Below, one piece after another: positions 1-8,576 of a DNA stretch of 64,000 nucleotides. The notes beneath the pieces were generated by a model. That model did no database searches. It saw only the letters and a program-made list of their open reading frames with translations, and had not been told where the DNA came from. The DNA comes from JAVXTH01 sp036641395. GTDB lineage: Bacteria; Bacillota_I; Bacilli_A; Erysipelotrichales; Erysipelotrichaceae. The first letter of the stretch is position 1. Each line of letters starts with the position of its first letter. The position numbers and the translations under genes were made by a program. The stretch spans positions 1-64,000 of the forward strand of contig JAVWEY010000003.1 in the NCBI GenBank assembly GCA_036641395.1, in the 5' to 3' direction.

Positions 1-228
1 AGTGCAAGCACTACTCGTATGTCAAAACGTGGAAATCGCATGTTAAGATATGCATTGATTTATTCAGCTCACAATGTCGTCAAGAATAATCAAACATTCA
101 AAGATTACTACACCTTGAAGCGTAGTCAAGGTAAGAGCCACTATAATGCATTAGGTCATTGCGCTACAAAGTTAATTAGAATCATTTATAAACTCTTAAA
201 TGAAAATAAGAAATTTGATTTAGCATAA
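1..228 (+). mobile_element. IS110-family transposase, C-terminal part (cut by window edge)
   Basis: The reading frame is open from base 1 and ends at a TAA at 226-228, so only the last 75 or so residues are present. The segment resembles the C-terminal end of IS110/IS116/IS902 transposases: a Thr-Thr-Arg-Met-Ser-Lys-Arg-Gly-Asn-Arg stretch that in this family carries the catalytic serine region, then a helical tail with YY, K..GK and a final IIYKLL segment. IS110 enzymes are DEDD/serine recombinases guided by a bridge RNA encoded in a non-coding end of the element. About 100 bases without a gene follow (229-325) and may hold the element's right end, but I cannot place its boundary. The internal ATG at 19 is not a true start. 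Confidence 0.85.
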
Positions 229-325
229 CTTCTATTACATCATATTTTGAAATTCGGCTTACCTTAAGTCTTTTTAAGTGCGAACCATTTTATTCGATAA
301 ATTTATTGAAATTTATCTTGACTCT

Positions 326-1315
326 TCATAGTTGGTCGTATATTATATCAAAATGAGTCATTTCTTCTTCTTGCCTCATACCTGTATCATATGCATGATC
401 TTTTAATAATTTAACTAATTCAATTTCTTCACTACTTTGACAATCAACATATGCTGTATTTAATACATCAATTGCCGTTGTTATCCCTTCATTAAATAAA
501 TCAATGAATGAATCATTCTTAACAATATTTAAATCACATGGATGATACCAAATTGTATGTTGTTCATTTAAGACATCAAATGTATCATCAACTTTTTCCA
601 TAATAACATAACCACTAATTAACCATTTTTGGGAAATAGCATTCTCTAATTTGTGTAATAATAAATGCTTCGTATCCTTTGGATCATATAATAAACGATG
701 AATATCATTCCAATCATCTAGTGATTTACGTATTTCATAAACAGGTATATCTTTTCCTAAACTTTCTTTAATGGCTGGTACATAGATTCTAGCAATTGCC
801 TGTAACATGTCTTCATCATAAGCACATATTTCATAATAGGGATAGTTTGAAATACTTGTATTGTGATATTTCTTCAACATCATTGTATCCATCATTGATT
901 CAAAGCGATGATGATAGAGTGCTGATTTGCCTTTACAGTTACCGGTGCGATAGAAAATATAGGGATGAGCGGTTTTATCTAAAGACCAATGAGCTAAATG
1001 ACCAAATAAATAAGCGATCATCCGCTCTTTGATTGCTTGATTTTTCTGCTTTCGAATTTCATTAATTGCCGAACAATAAAAATCATTCACATGACCTCGA
1101 TGTAATTCACTTCCAATATGTGACATTTCATGTGATAAAAACACATCCCATGGTTTAGCATGATGAAAGAATAAAAAATCAGGACCATTTGTTCCAATAT
1201 AAAACAATTGTTCATTCTCAACAATGATTCTTAACAATTCTTTAGCTGATGAATCATCTAATAAATGCTTTACTATTTCTTCTCCAAAAATCTTGTGCGT
1301 AATAATATTAGGCAT
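326..1315 (-). CDS. Zinc-dependent phospholipase C-like protein
   Basis: A 329-residue cytosolic-looking protein without signal peptide. The N-terminus (PNIITHKIFGEEI), an early NGPDFLFFHH segment, the HEMSHIGSELHRG segment around residue 63 and a LFGHLAHWSLDKTAHPY segment around residue 104 give the spaced His and Asp residues typical of the zinc-dependent phospholipase C / S1-P1 nuclease-like fold found in many Firmicutes hypothetical proteins. The substrate is unknown; the family name comes from fold similarity to clostridial alpha-toxin, and a secreted lipase role is unlikely without an export signal. An SD-like AGGAGGTTC precedes the ATG. The gene lies between the IS110 end and the ymdB terminator, so it seems to be its own unit. 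Confidence 0.7.
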   Translation of the reverse strand: MPNIITHKIFGEEIVKHLLDDSSAKELLRIIVENEQLFYIGTNGPDFLFFHHAKPWDVFLSHEMSHIGSELHRGHVNDFYCSAINEIRKQKNQAIKERMIAYLFGHLAHWSLDKTAHPYIFYRTGNCKGKSALYHHRFESMMDTMMLKKYHNTSISNYPYYEICAYDEDMLQAIARIYVPAIKESLGKDIPVYEIRKSLDDWNDIHRLLYDPKDTKHLLLHKLENAISQKWLISGYVIMEKVDDTFDVLNEQHTIWYHPCDLNIVKNDSFIDLFNEGITTAIDVLNTAYVDCQSSEEIELVKLLKDHAYDTGMRQEEEMTHFDIIYDQL

Positions 1316-1402
1316 AAAAGAACCTCCTTATTCTTTCATTATTATAACGTTTTAATGATTGCTTCACAAGTGATTCGAATTTACATTATCAAGTATATGA
1401 AA

Positions 1403-1432
1403 AAGGAATATCGAAAGCGATATTCCTTATGT
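1403..1432 (-). terminator. Rho-independent terminator after ymdB
   Basis: A perfect 11-bp stem (1403-1413 with 1418-1428) with a 4-base loop is followed on the minus strand by a short T-run. It lies immediately after the ymdB stop codon and ends the rny-ymdB unit. Confidence 0.85.
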
Positions 1433-1433
1433 T

Positions 1434-2207
1434 CTATTCTGGTCGAATTTGAATTCTTTCAATTGAAATTGCTTGATTTGTTTCTTCATCAATATCAATT
1501 ACGACACCACAGAAGATAGCAGGGCCACTGCCCATCTTATATTTAGTTTTATCATCCGTTGTAAAGCGAGTAATAATTTCATCTACATCACGCCCTAGTA
1601 CGCTGTAGTAAGCACCACACATACCAAGATCACTGATGGCTGCTGTTCCCTGTTCAATTCGCTCATCCGCTGTTTGTACATGTGTATGAGTACCAACAAC
1701 AGCAGTAACTCGTGATGCAAAGTAATAAGTAAAAGCAATTTTTTCACTTGTTGTTTCCCCATGGAAATCAACAATATAAATATCTGCTTCAACATCTTCT
1801 AAAATATCTTCCATCATCATAAATGGTGAATCCACAACATTATGCATCCAAACTTCACCACTTAAATTAGTAACTGCAACCCGTTTATTTTTAACTTTAA
1901 AAACACGTGTAGACTCTCCACAATCAAGTGGTTCCATATTACCTGGGCGAACCATATGATCCGCTTCATCAATAAATTTAAAGATATCATCTTTTGAAAA
2001 AGTATGATTTCCCATAGTGATACAATCAATGCCAAAGGCTAACAATTGATCATAGATTTTTTTTGTAATACCTTTTCCATGAGCACTGTTTTCACCATTT
2101 GCAATTACCATATCAATTTCATATTGTTTAATAAGTCCTGGGAGTAATTCACCAACAATTTCTCTTCCTGGTGCTCCTACAATATCACCTATACACAAAA
2201 TTTTCAT
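1434..2207 (-). CDS. ymdB: YmdB-family metallophosphoesterase
   Basis: 257 residues, normal for the TIGR00282 family. The calcineurin-like metal-binding motifs are visible in order: GDIVG near residue 7, ANGENSAHGKG near 36, GNHTFSKDD near 66, VDFHGETT near 147 and GTHTHVQTADE near 172. In B. subtilis YmdB is a phosphodiesterase that acts on cyclic nucleotides in vitro and influences biofilm and motility decisions. It follows rny with an 8-base gap, the same pairing as in B. subtilis, so both are probably co-transcribed and linked to RNA turnover. A strong terminator follows. Confidence 0.93.
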   Translation of the reverse strand: MKILCIGDIVGAPGREIVGELLPGLIKQYEIDMVIANGENSAHGKGITKKIYDQLLAFGIDCITMGNHTFSKDDIFKFIDEADHMVRPGNMEPLDCGESTRVFKVKNKRVAVTNLSGEVWMHNVVDSPFMMMEDILEDVEADIYIVDFHGETTSEKIAFTYYFASRVTAVVGTHTHVQTADERIEQGTAAISDLGMCGAYYSVLGRDVDEIITRFTTDDKTKYKMGSGPAIFCGVVIDIDEETNQAISIERIQIRPE

Positions 2208-2215
2208 TAATATCT

Positions 2216-3772
2216 TTATTTGGCCAATTCATTCGCACGTGTTTCACGAATAACGGTAACTTTGATCTGTCCGGGATAAGTAAGTTCTGCTTCTATTTTG
2301 TCTCGAATATCGCGAGCTAATTTATGACATTCATTATCACTTAACATATCAGGAACTACCATAACTCGAACTTCACGTCCTGCCTGAATTGCATAAGACT
2401 GATCAACGCCATGGAATGATTTTGTTATTTTCTCTAATTCTTCTAAACGATTAATATAATTCTGCATTGCTTCATAACGTGCACCAGGTCTTGCCGCACT
2501 TAATGTATCAGCAGCACAAACTAAATTAGAAATTAAATACTCTGGTTCACATTCTCCATGGTGACATTGAATTGCGTTTAATACAACTTCACGTTCTCCA
2601 TGTTTCTTACAGAACTTGTAACCTAATTCAATATGACTACCTTCTACTTCGAAGTCTAATGCTTTACCAATATCATGCAGTAAACCAGCACGTTTCGCAA
2701 GTTGTTGATTTAAGCCTAATTCAGCTGCCATCATTCCACATAAATTTGCTACTTCCATACTATGTTGTAATGCATTTTGTCCATAAGAATAACGATAACG
2801 CAAACGTCCAATTAATTGAACAATTTCACGATCAATCTTACCAATGCCAAGTTTAAAGATTGTGTCTTCTCCAACTTTCATCATGTTGGCTGTAATTTCT
2901 TTTTTGAATTTTGTTACTACTTCTTCAATACGTCCTGGTTGGATTCGACCATCTTTAATTAAATACTCTAAAGATAAGCGGGCAATTTCACGACGAATTG
3001 GATCAAAACATGAAACAGTAATTGTTTCAGGTGTATCATCAATGATTAAATCAACTCCAGTCGCCTGTTCAATCGCTTTAATATTTCTACCTTCACGACC
3101 GATAATGCGTCCCTTCATCTCTTCACTTGGTAAAGTAACAACGGAAACGGTACGTTCCATTGCTTCATCTTGGGATAAACGTTGAATTGATAAAGCAACG
3201 ATGTTACGAGCTTTTTCATCTGCAGTACTCTTTGCTTCTTCTTCACGTTCTTTAATATAAGAAACCGTTTCTGATTCCATTCTTTTTTCAGTAATAGCGA
3301 ATAATTCCTCACGTGCTTCACTTGTTGACATCGCGGCAACACGCTCTAATTCACCAACTTGAATATCAATTTTATCTTGTAACTCTTTTTCCTTTTGTTC
3401 CAGCTTCGACATTTTATCGCTCAACTGTGTACTTTTAACTTCAATTTGTTTTTCTTTGCTTGTAAGTGTTTCATCTCGAAAATTCAAGTTATCTTCACGA
3501 CGCAAAAGTTTATTTTCACTTTCAGTAACTTCTGCTTTGCGTTCCTTGATTTCTTTTTCGGCAGCAATTTTCATTTCATGAGTTTGAGTACGACCATCTA
3601 ATATTGCTTGTTTCACAACCGTTTCTGCTTTTAATTCCGCTTGTTTTAAAATATTAGATGCTTTTTGTTGATCTTTATTTAAACCTGCTTTGGATAATAC
3701 AAACATTGCTAGTATTCCTAAAGCAAGACCTGTCAGGCCAGATAAAAGGATGCTAATCATTTCTTGTGACAT
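2216..3772 (-). CDS. rny: Ribonuclease Y
   Basis: 518 residues, full length for RNase Y, the membrane-anchored endoribonuclease that starts decay of many mRNAs in Firmicutes. Order of parts: an N-terminal membrane helix (about residues 6-26), a long charged coiled coil (about 30-200), a KH RNA-binding domain with GRIIGREGRNIKAIE around 225, and an HD domain with HSMEVA and HDIGKALD around 340-375 that holds the metal-dependent active site. It is the first gene of a two-gene unit with ymdB. An SD (GAGGA) precedes the ATG at good spacing. Nothing unusual is visible. Confidence 0.97.
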   Translation of the reverse strand: MSQEMISILLSGLTGLALGILAMFVLSKAGLNKDQQKASNILKQAELKAETVVKQAILDGRTQTHEMKIAAEKEIKERKAEVTESENKLLRREDNLNFRDETLTSKEKQIEVKSTQLSDKMSKLEQKEKELQDKIDIQVGELERVAAMSTSEAREELFAITEKRMESETVSYIKEREEEAKSTADEKARNIVALSIQRLSQDEAMERTVSVVTLPSEEMKGRIIGREGRNIKAIEQATGVDLIIDDTPETITVSCFDPIRREIARLSLEYLIKDGRIQPGRIEEVVTKFKKEITANMMKVGEDTIFKLGIGKIDREIVQLIGRLRYRYSYGQNALQHSMEVANLCGMMAAELGLNQQLAKRAGLLHDIGKALDFEVEGSHIELGYKFCKKHGEREVVLNAIQCHHGECEPEYLISNLVCAADTLSAARPGARYEAMQNYINRLEELEKITKSFHGVDQSYAIQAGREVRVMVVPDMLSDNECHKLARDIRDKIEAELTYPGQIKVTVIRETRANELAK

Positions 3773-3874
3773 AATAATCCTCCTCTATCTATTTTATGGA
3801 ATATATATATTCCTCTTTAATAATACAAAATTTTAAGGTAAAGCGCAATCATTATGTGATTATGTGGTTAAATA

Positions 3875-3906
3875 ATATTAAAAAAACGGCTTTTTTACCG
3901 TTTTAG
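3875..3906 (-). terminator. Rho-independent terminator after recA
   Basis: Stem AAAACGG (3883-3889) with CCGTTTT (3898-3904) and an A/T-rich loop, followed on the minus strand by a T-run. It closes the recA transcription unit just after the stop codon. Confidence 0.8.
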
Positions 3907-3916
3907 TTATAAATAT

Positions 3917-4954
3917 TTATCCCTCATCTAATTTTGTTCGTACAAGTTTAACGATTTCATCACAGATTTCATTATTCTCTTTTAGATAAGTTTTTGCTGC
4001 TTCACGCCCTTGACCAATTTTTTCTCCCTTATAAGAGAACCAAGCACCACTCTTATTCACGATATCATAATCAACTGCCAAATCAATTACTTCACCAAAG
4101 AAAGAAATACCTTCTCCATACATAATTTCGATTGGGGCAACTTTAAAGGGAGGAGCAACTTTATTCTTTACGACTTTTACATTTACTTTATTACCGACAA
4201 TATCTGTTCCATTTTTAATTGCTTCCGAACGTCTAATATCCAAACGTACTGAAGCATAGAACTTCAAAGCTCTACCACCAGGTGTTGTTTCAGGGCTTCC
4301 ATACATAACCCCTACTTTTTCACGCAATTGGTTGATAAAGATTGCCGTACATTCACTACGATTCATAACGCCACTTAATTTACGCATTGCCTTTGACATT
4401 AAACGTGCTTGTAAGCCAACATGAGCATCACTCATTTCACCATCTAATTCCGCTTGTGGAACAAGTGCTGCAACCGAATCAATAACGACTAAATCAACCG
4501 CATTACTCTTAATTAATAACTCTGTAATTTCAAGTGCTTGTTCTCCACTATCTGGTTGAGAAAGAATTAATTCCTCAATATTAACACCTAGGTTTTTCGC
4601 ATAATTTGGATCAATCGCATTTTCCGCATCAATAAAGGCTGCTCTACCACCACGCTTTTGCACTTCGGCAATTGCATGTAAGGCAAGCGTTGTTTTACCA
4701 CTGGATTCAGGACCATAGATTTCTATAATACGTCCCTTTGGATAGCCACCAATCCCTAGTGCTCGATCAATTTTAATTGAACCGGTTGGGATTGCATCAA
4801 TATCAACCGCTGCACGATCTCCAAGTTTCATAATTGAACCTTTACCATATTGCTTTTCAATTTGTTTAATTGCATCATCTAATAATTGATCTTTTTTCGC
4901 ATTTTCTTTATCAACTGCATTTTTAGCCGCTTTACTCAACTCTTTTTCCTCCAT
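3917..4954 (-). CDS. recA: Recombinase A
   Basis: About 345 residues. RecA polymerises on single-stranded DNA, pairs homologous duplexes and triggers LexA self-cleavage. The Walker A motif GPESSGKTT lies near residue 80, followed by the FIDAENAIDP and VVIDSVAALVP (Walker B) segments and the L2-region FINQLREK. I chose the ATG at 4954; an in-frame GTG at 4963 is also possible because both have only a distant AAAGGTG as ribosome site. The gene follows pncC by about 50 bases on the same strand. I see no CGAAC-type LexA box directly upstream, so SOS control, if present, would act upstream of pncC. Confidence 0.98.
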   Translation of the reverse strand: MEEKELSKAAKNAVDKENAKKDQLLDDAIKQIEKQYGKGSIMKLGDRAAVDIDAIPTGSIKIDRALGIGGYPKGRIIEIYGPESSGKTTLALHAIAEVQKRGGRAAFIDAENAIDPNYAKNLGVNIEELILSQPDSGEQALEITELLIKSNAVDLVVIDSVAALVPQAELDGEMSDAHVGLQARLMSKAMRKLSGVMNRSECTAIFINQLREKVGVMYGSPETTPGGRALKFYASVRLDIRRSEAIKNGTDIVGNKVNVKVVKNKVAPPFKVAPIEIMYGEGISFFGEVIDLAVDYDIVNKSGAWFSYKGEKIGQGREAAKTYLKENNEICDEIVKLVRTKLDEG

Positions 4955-5010
4955 TTTGTACACGCACCTTTCATCCTTCTTATATGTTTAATTCTATTAA
5001 ACTCCTTATT

Positions 5011-5460
5011 TTATAATGAAATGATTCGTTTTACCATTTCATTTACTGCTTTTAATCGAATTTCATTACGACTTCCACTTAATTGTAATGTGAAACTAAT
5101 TTGATCCTGAGGAGTAACAATCGCACAACAAACTTGTCCAACCGGCTTTCCCTCTAACTTTGTCGGTCCTGCATTACCACTAAATGATACACAGATATCA
5201 CAATCCAATAAGCGTCGTGCCTTATCCGCCATTTGCATGGCACACGCCTCGCTTACAACTCCAAAAGTTTCGATACAAGCAGATTCCACACCTACTAAAT
5301 TTGTTTTAAGTGAGGTTTGATAAGTGATAATACCACCTTTTAAAACAGCTGAAGCACCTGCTACTTCAGCTAATTTATCACAAAATAAACCTGCTGTTAT
5401 ACTTTCACAACTGCCGATGGTCCATTTTTTATCTTTTAAAAATTGTAGAAGTTCCTCCAT
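5011..5460 (-). CDS. pncC: Nicotinamide-nucleotide amidohydrolase (CinA C-terminal domain alone)
   Basis: 149 residues corresponding only to the C-terminal amidase domain of CinA; the N-terminal MoCF/ADP-ribose pyrophosphatase domain is absent. The signature SCESITAGLFCDKLAEV near residue 18 carries the family's conserved serine, and SGNAGP near 95 is conserved too. It deamidates NMN to nicotinate mononucleotide in pyridine nucleotide recycling. Position between pgsA and recA matches the usual pgsA-cinA-recA order of Firmicutes. Its ATG overlaps the pgsA stop by one base, implying translational coupling. Confidence 0.9.
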   Translation of the reverse strand: MEELLQFLKDKKWTIGSCESITAGLFCDKLAEVAGASAVLKGGIITYQTSLKTNLVGVESACIETFGVVSEACAMQMADKARRLLDCDICVSFSGNAGPTKLEGKPVGQVCCAIVTPQDQISFTLQLSGSRNEIRLKAVNEMVKRIISL

Positions 5461-6053
5461 TACATACTCTCCAAAATAACATCCTTTAATTGTAGGAAAT
5501 AACTAATTCCAGATAATACAGAAACCATCATCGCAAACCATATTAAGAAATCACCCATTGGAAAGCGAAGCAATTCGAATGGTAAATTATTAACTAAAAG
5601 CACAGCAATTGCGAGCATTTGAACAACTGTTTTTACTTTACCCATCATTCCCGCAGCAACAACAACCCCTTTACTGCTTGCATTCATTCGTAACCCATCA
5701 ACAATTACATCACGCCAAATCATCACTAAAACAGCTACAATTGGTGCTCTTCCGGTTGCTGCAAATAAAATTAACATTGTATTTACTAATAATTTATCAG
5801 CAATTGGATCCATAAATTTTCCAAATGATGTAATCATATTATTTTTACGAGCTAAATAACCATCTAAGAAATCCGTAAAGGAAGCAAGTCCAAATAAAAC
5901 TAATACAATAATATTTGTTAGTTTTAATGTAACAAATGAAATATCAAATTCAATCACTTCAATACCAAATTGAGCATAAGGAAACAAATATATTAAGGCA
6001 ATAATTGGTACAAGGAGTATTCGAAAAATTGAAATTTTATTAGGTAAATTCAT
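5460..6053 (-). CDS. pgsA: CDP-diacylglycerol--glycerol-3-phosphate 3-phosphatidyltransferase
   Basis: 197 residues, an integral membrane enzyme making phosphatidylglycerophosphate, the precursor of phosphatidylglycerol and cardiolipin. The CDP-alcohol phosphatidyltransferase signature D-G-x2-A-R-x8-G-x3-D-x3-D is complete (DGYLAR through GKFMDPIAD, around residues 64-86). Several hydrophobic segments fit the usual six membrane helices. It shares its first base with the stop of the RodZ-like gene and its end with pncC, so the three form a tight operon. Confidence 0.95.
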   Translation of the reverse strand: MNLPNKISIFRILLVPIIALIYLFPYAQFGIEVIEFDISFVTLKLTNIIVLVLFGLASFTDFLDGYLARKNNMITSFGKFMDPIADKLLVNTMLILFAATGRAPIVAVLVMIWRDVIVDGLRMNASSKGVVVAAGMMGKVKTVVQMLAIAVLLVNNLPFELLRFPMGDFLIWFAMMVSVLSGISYFLQLKDVILESM

Positions 6054-6958
6054 TAGTTAGCCCCTTTCACAACAAGGGTAATCGTAGTTGGATTAATATC
6101 AGAAGTAATCGTTGGATTCAGTTTTACTTCCACTCCATTTACTAAAATTTTATGATTTGCCATATAACCAAAACGGATTCCAATCTTCTGATTTAATACC
6201 GCTTTTGTTTTATAACTAATCTTCTCTTGGAAATTATATACTTTTGAAAGTGGTTCATTTAAAGTGACATTATCAAGATACATAGCAAACCAAGAATTTG
6301 ATTCGAAAGTTATATCAATATTTAAATCACTATTTGCCACAACATTTTCTATCTCATAAGTATCTGGTGCTATTTCTTTGATCATTAAATTTGTTGTAGG
6401 TTTAGTATCTTTATTCTCTTCTTTATCTTTATCATTTACATCTTTTTCAGGTTTTGGTGTATTTGTACTTTGAGGTGGAACTCCACCAGTTGTTTCCTTA
6501 TCCTTTCCAATGTTTGGAAGTACATAAGTTACAAATGCAAAGATTAGGGCAACAATCACTACCCCAACAATTGCGAATAAAGATACAATTGATAAATCAT
6601 TCTTATTTATTTTTTTATGTTCTTTTGCTTTCGGTTTTGTGATTATTTTTGCTCTTTGTGTAATATTTTCTTCGATTTTTTCATGTTCATTAACCTTATT
6701 CATTAAAGATGTTGAGGTATAATCATCGATTGATGTCATTAATTCACCCTTGATATCATCAAAATTAATTCCTAAAACATCACAATATGAACGTAAAAAG
6801 TAACGCAAATAAGATAAGTCATCTCTAAAATAAGAAATATCTCCTTCTTCAATTGCACGTATATGTTTAGTAGTAAGCCTTGTCTTTGCCGATACTTCTT
6901 CAATAGTAAGACCTACTTCTAATCTTTTTGATTTTAATAAAGCTCCAATTTTTTCCAT
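6053..6958 (-). CDS. RodZ-like cytoskeletal/HTH membrane protein
   Basis: 301 residues from the ATG at 6958, chosen because GAGGTG lies 6 bases upstream; a longer frame to 7012 lacks this. Parts in order: a Xre-type helix-turn-helix (residues about 4-65, with VGLTIEEVSAKTRLTTKHIRAIEEGD), a charged linker, one membrane helix (about 128-152) and an extracellular Thr/Pro/Lys-rich linker leading to a DUF4115-like beta domain. This is the layout of RodZ/YmfM, which links MreB to the elongation machinery and in B. subtilis also sits directly upstream of pgsA. An HTH regulator unrelated to cell shape is a less likely reading. Confidence 0.85.
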   Translation of the reverse strand: MEKIGALLKSKRLEVGLTIEEVSAKTRLTTKHIRAIEEGDISYFRDDLSYLRYFLRSYCDVLGINFDDIKGELMTSIDDYTSTSLMNKVNEHEKIEENITQRAKIITKPKAKEHKKINKNDLSIVSLFAIVGVVIVALIFAFVTYVLPNIGKDKETTGGVPPQSTNTPKPEKDVNDKDKEENKDTKPTTNLMIKEIAPDTYEIENVVANSDLNIDITFESNSWFAMYLDNVTLNEPLSKVYNFQEKISYKTKAVLNQKIGIRFGYMANHKILVNGVEVKLNPTITSDINPTTITLVVKGAN

Positions 6959-7029
6959 TTTGCACCTCAGCCAATCGACTATAATCTTAATTATTATAAC
7001 AATTCTTAGCACTTATGTAAATTAATAAA

Positions 7030-7051
7030 AGGGAAATCTTTCGATTTCCCC
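7030..7051 (-). terminator. Terminator of rnpB
   Basis: A perfect 8-bp stem GGGAAATC/GATTTCCC (7031-7050) with a 4-base loop, followed on the minus strand by TTTTATTAAT. It lies directly after the 3' end of the RNase P RNA. Confidence 0.85.
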
Positions 7052-7055
7052 CATT

Positions 7056-7410
7056 AGCACACTATGTAAGCCATGTTTTGTACTTTTTGTAAACAAAAAG
7101 CGGCATCATTTATCTACGCATTACACGTCCGAATGATAATTTCAATTCATTCCATTCGATTCCCCTACCAAATTTGGGTTTCTCGCTTGCGGGGTTTACC
7201 CGTTCCATCGTTATCGTTTCCGATAACGCTCGTCTCTGTGGCACTTTTAAAGAGTTTATCCTTAGTTACCTTTAGGATATTCTACAGCCGTTAGGTTTTC
7301 ACCTACCTGGACTTATGACTTCATCCAGCGCAAACACTACGATCATCGCAGATCGTGCGAGCATGGACTTTCCTCTAACTACTTAATAGCCAGCGAATGC
7401 CCTAGTGTGT
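7056..7410 (-). ncRNA. rnpB: RNase P RNA, Bacillus type (type B)
   Basis: The catalytic RNA of RNase P, which trims tRNA 5' ends. On the minus strand the conserved core is plain: GAGGAAAGTCCATGCTCGCA near the 5' end, GTAAACCCC with GCGAGAAACCCAAATT in the middle, and AAAACATGGCTTAC near the 3' end, all close to the B. subtilis sequence and order. The terminal helix P1 pairs 7403-7409 with 7058-7064 and fixes the ends to within a few bases. Its 5' end touches the gpsB stop codon (7410-7412), the same gpsB-rnpB adjacency as in B. subtilis. Type B architecture argues for Bacilli/Erysipelotrichia rather than Clostridia. Confidence 0.97.
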
Positions 7411-7739
7411 TATTGGTTGTTTTGTTTATTGCGAAACACTTCATTTTCAAGGCGTGATAATCGTTTGATAATATCAAGATTATTAACCGTTGGATTAAGA
7501 TTACTTTGAACTGAATTTTTTCCTTCTAACTCAACAATCTTCATCTTTAAAGAAGCAACTTCTTTTTCATAGTTTTGTAAATGATTACCTAAATCTTTAA
7601 TTGTTTCATCATAATGCTGATAATCTTCAATAACCATATCTAGAAATTCATCTACTTCAACCGAAGCATATCCTTTAAAATCAACATTAAATTGTTTTTC
7701 TAGAACTTCTTCAACGCTTAACCTAAATTTATTATCCAC
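7410..7739 (-). CDS. gpsB: Cell division protein GpsB (DivIVA family)
   Basis: 109 residues from a GTG at 7739. That start has GGAAGGTG six bases upstream and gives the family N-terminus (DNKFRLSVEEVLEKQFNVDFKGY); the longer ATG frame to 7790 adds 17 unrelated residues. GpsB binds curved membranes and moves PBP1 between septum and side wall. The N-terminal DivIVA-like domain (1-65), a coiled coil and the C-terminal short domain (NNLDIIKRLSRLENEVF) are all present. Its partner ponA is 800 bases away, divergently transcribed, as is recU. Confidence 0.93.
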   Translation of the reverse strand: MDNKFRLSVEEVLEKQFNVDFKGYASVEVDEFLDMVIEDYQHYDETIKDLGNHLQNYEKEVASLKMKIVELEGKNSVQSNLNPTVNNLDIIKRLSRLENEVFRNKQNNQ

Positions 7740-7909
7740 AAGAATCACCTTCCACTTAACTAGTTTCTCAAAAAAACTATAAAATTGCAAGTAATATTTT
7801 GATTATTAATTTTAAACTTTGCGACAAATGAATCCTTATATTTAGCCTATTTCATGTCCAAAAGCAATTAAAAAAATATGAAATATTTCTTACAGTTATG
7901 CAAGAATAG

Positions 7910-7938
7910 TAGAAATCTAATCAAAAATTGTATATAAT
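7910..7938 (+). promoter_or_regulatory. Sigma-A type promoter of recU
   Basis: -10 TATAAT at 7933-7938 and a four-of-six -35 TAGAAA at 7910-7915, separated by 17 bases. It drives recU and probably ponA. Confidence 0.55.
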
Positions 7939-7954
7939 GGTGACGGTGATAAAT

Positions 7955-8530
7955 ATGATACAGTATCCAAATCGTAAAAGTAGCAAAGAACTAGAGCATA
8001 AACCAATCTCCCATGTGGGAAGAGGTATGTCTTTAGAAAACGATTTAAATGATTCTAATACTTATTATTTAGAAAGTGATAAAGCTGTAATTCATAAAAA
8101 GCCAACCCCAATTCAAGTTGTGAAAGTTGATTATCCTAGCCGTAATTGCGCAAAGATTGTGGAAGCCTATTATAAGGTGGCATCTACTACCGATTACAAT
8201 GGAGTATATCGAGGAAAAGCAATTGATTTCGAGGCAAAAGAAACCAATTCTAAGGTATCTTTTACGTTTAAAAGTATTCATGAGCATCAAATTAATCATC
8301 TAGATGCCGTCTGCCGACACGGAGGAATTGCATTTGTGATTTTACGTTTTACAAAATTTGATGAAACTTATTTAATTAATGCCAACATCTTAATTGATAT
8401 GTATCGACAACCTAATAAGAAGTCAATCACTTATCAAGAGGTGCAAGAAATGGGATTTTTAATTAAACAAGGATTAACCCCTCGTGTGCGATATTTAGAT
8501 GTCGTTGACGATTTGTATTTTAAAAATTAA
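7955..8530 (+). CDS. recU: Holliday junction resolvase RecU
   Basis: 191 residues from the ATG at 7955, which has GGTGACGGTGAT just upstream and matches the family N-terminus MI.YPN; the ORF to 7928 is not needed. RecU cuts four-way DNA junctions and modulates RecA. Visible motifs: GRGMSLENDLN near residue 25, STTDYNGVYRGKAIDFEAKET near 77 (the Asp/Glu/Lys nuclease core) and the HEHQINHL stretch. recU-ponA order is conserved with B. subtilis. Confidence 0.95.
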   Translation: MIQYPNRKSSKELEHKPISHVGRGMSLENDLNDSNTYYLESDKAVIHKKPTPIQVVKVDYPSRNCAKIVEAYYKVASTTDYNGVYRGKAIDFEAKETNSKVSFTFKSIHEHQINHLDAVCRHGGIAFVILRFTKFDETYLINANILIDMYRQPNKKSITYQEVQEMGFLIKQGLTPRVRYLDVVDDLYFKN

Positions 8531-8576
8531 TTGATTCACTTGTAATAGAATATAAGAAAATGGAGATATGACTTCA

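Noticed and set aside
7073..7294. 73-codon open frame on the plus strand
   Set aside because: It lies wholly inside the RNase P RNA gene, on the opposite strand, without ribosome site.
7820..7827. 0A-box-like TTGTCGCA between gpsB and recU
   Set aside because: A single one-mismatch copy, not placed at a -35 position and not near a sporulation gene; expected by chance.
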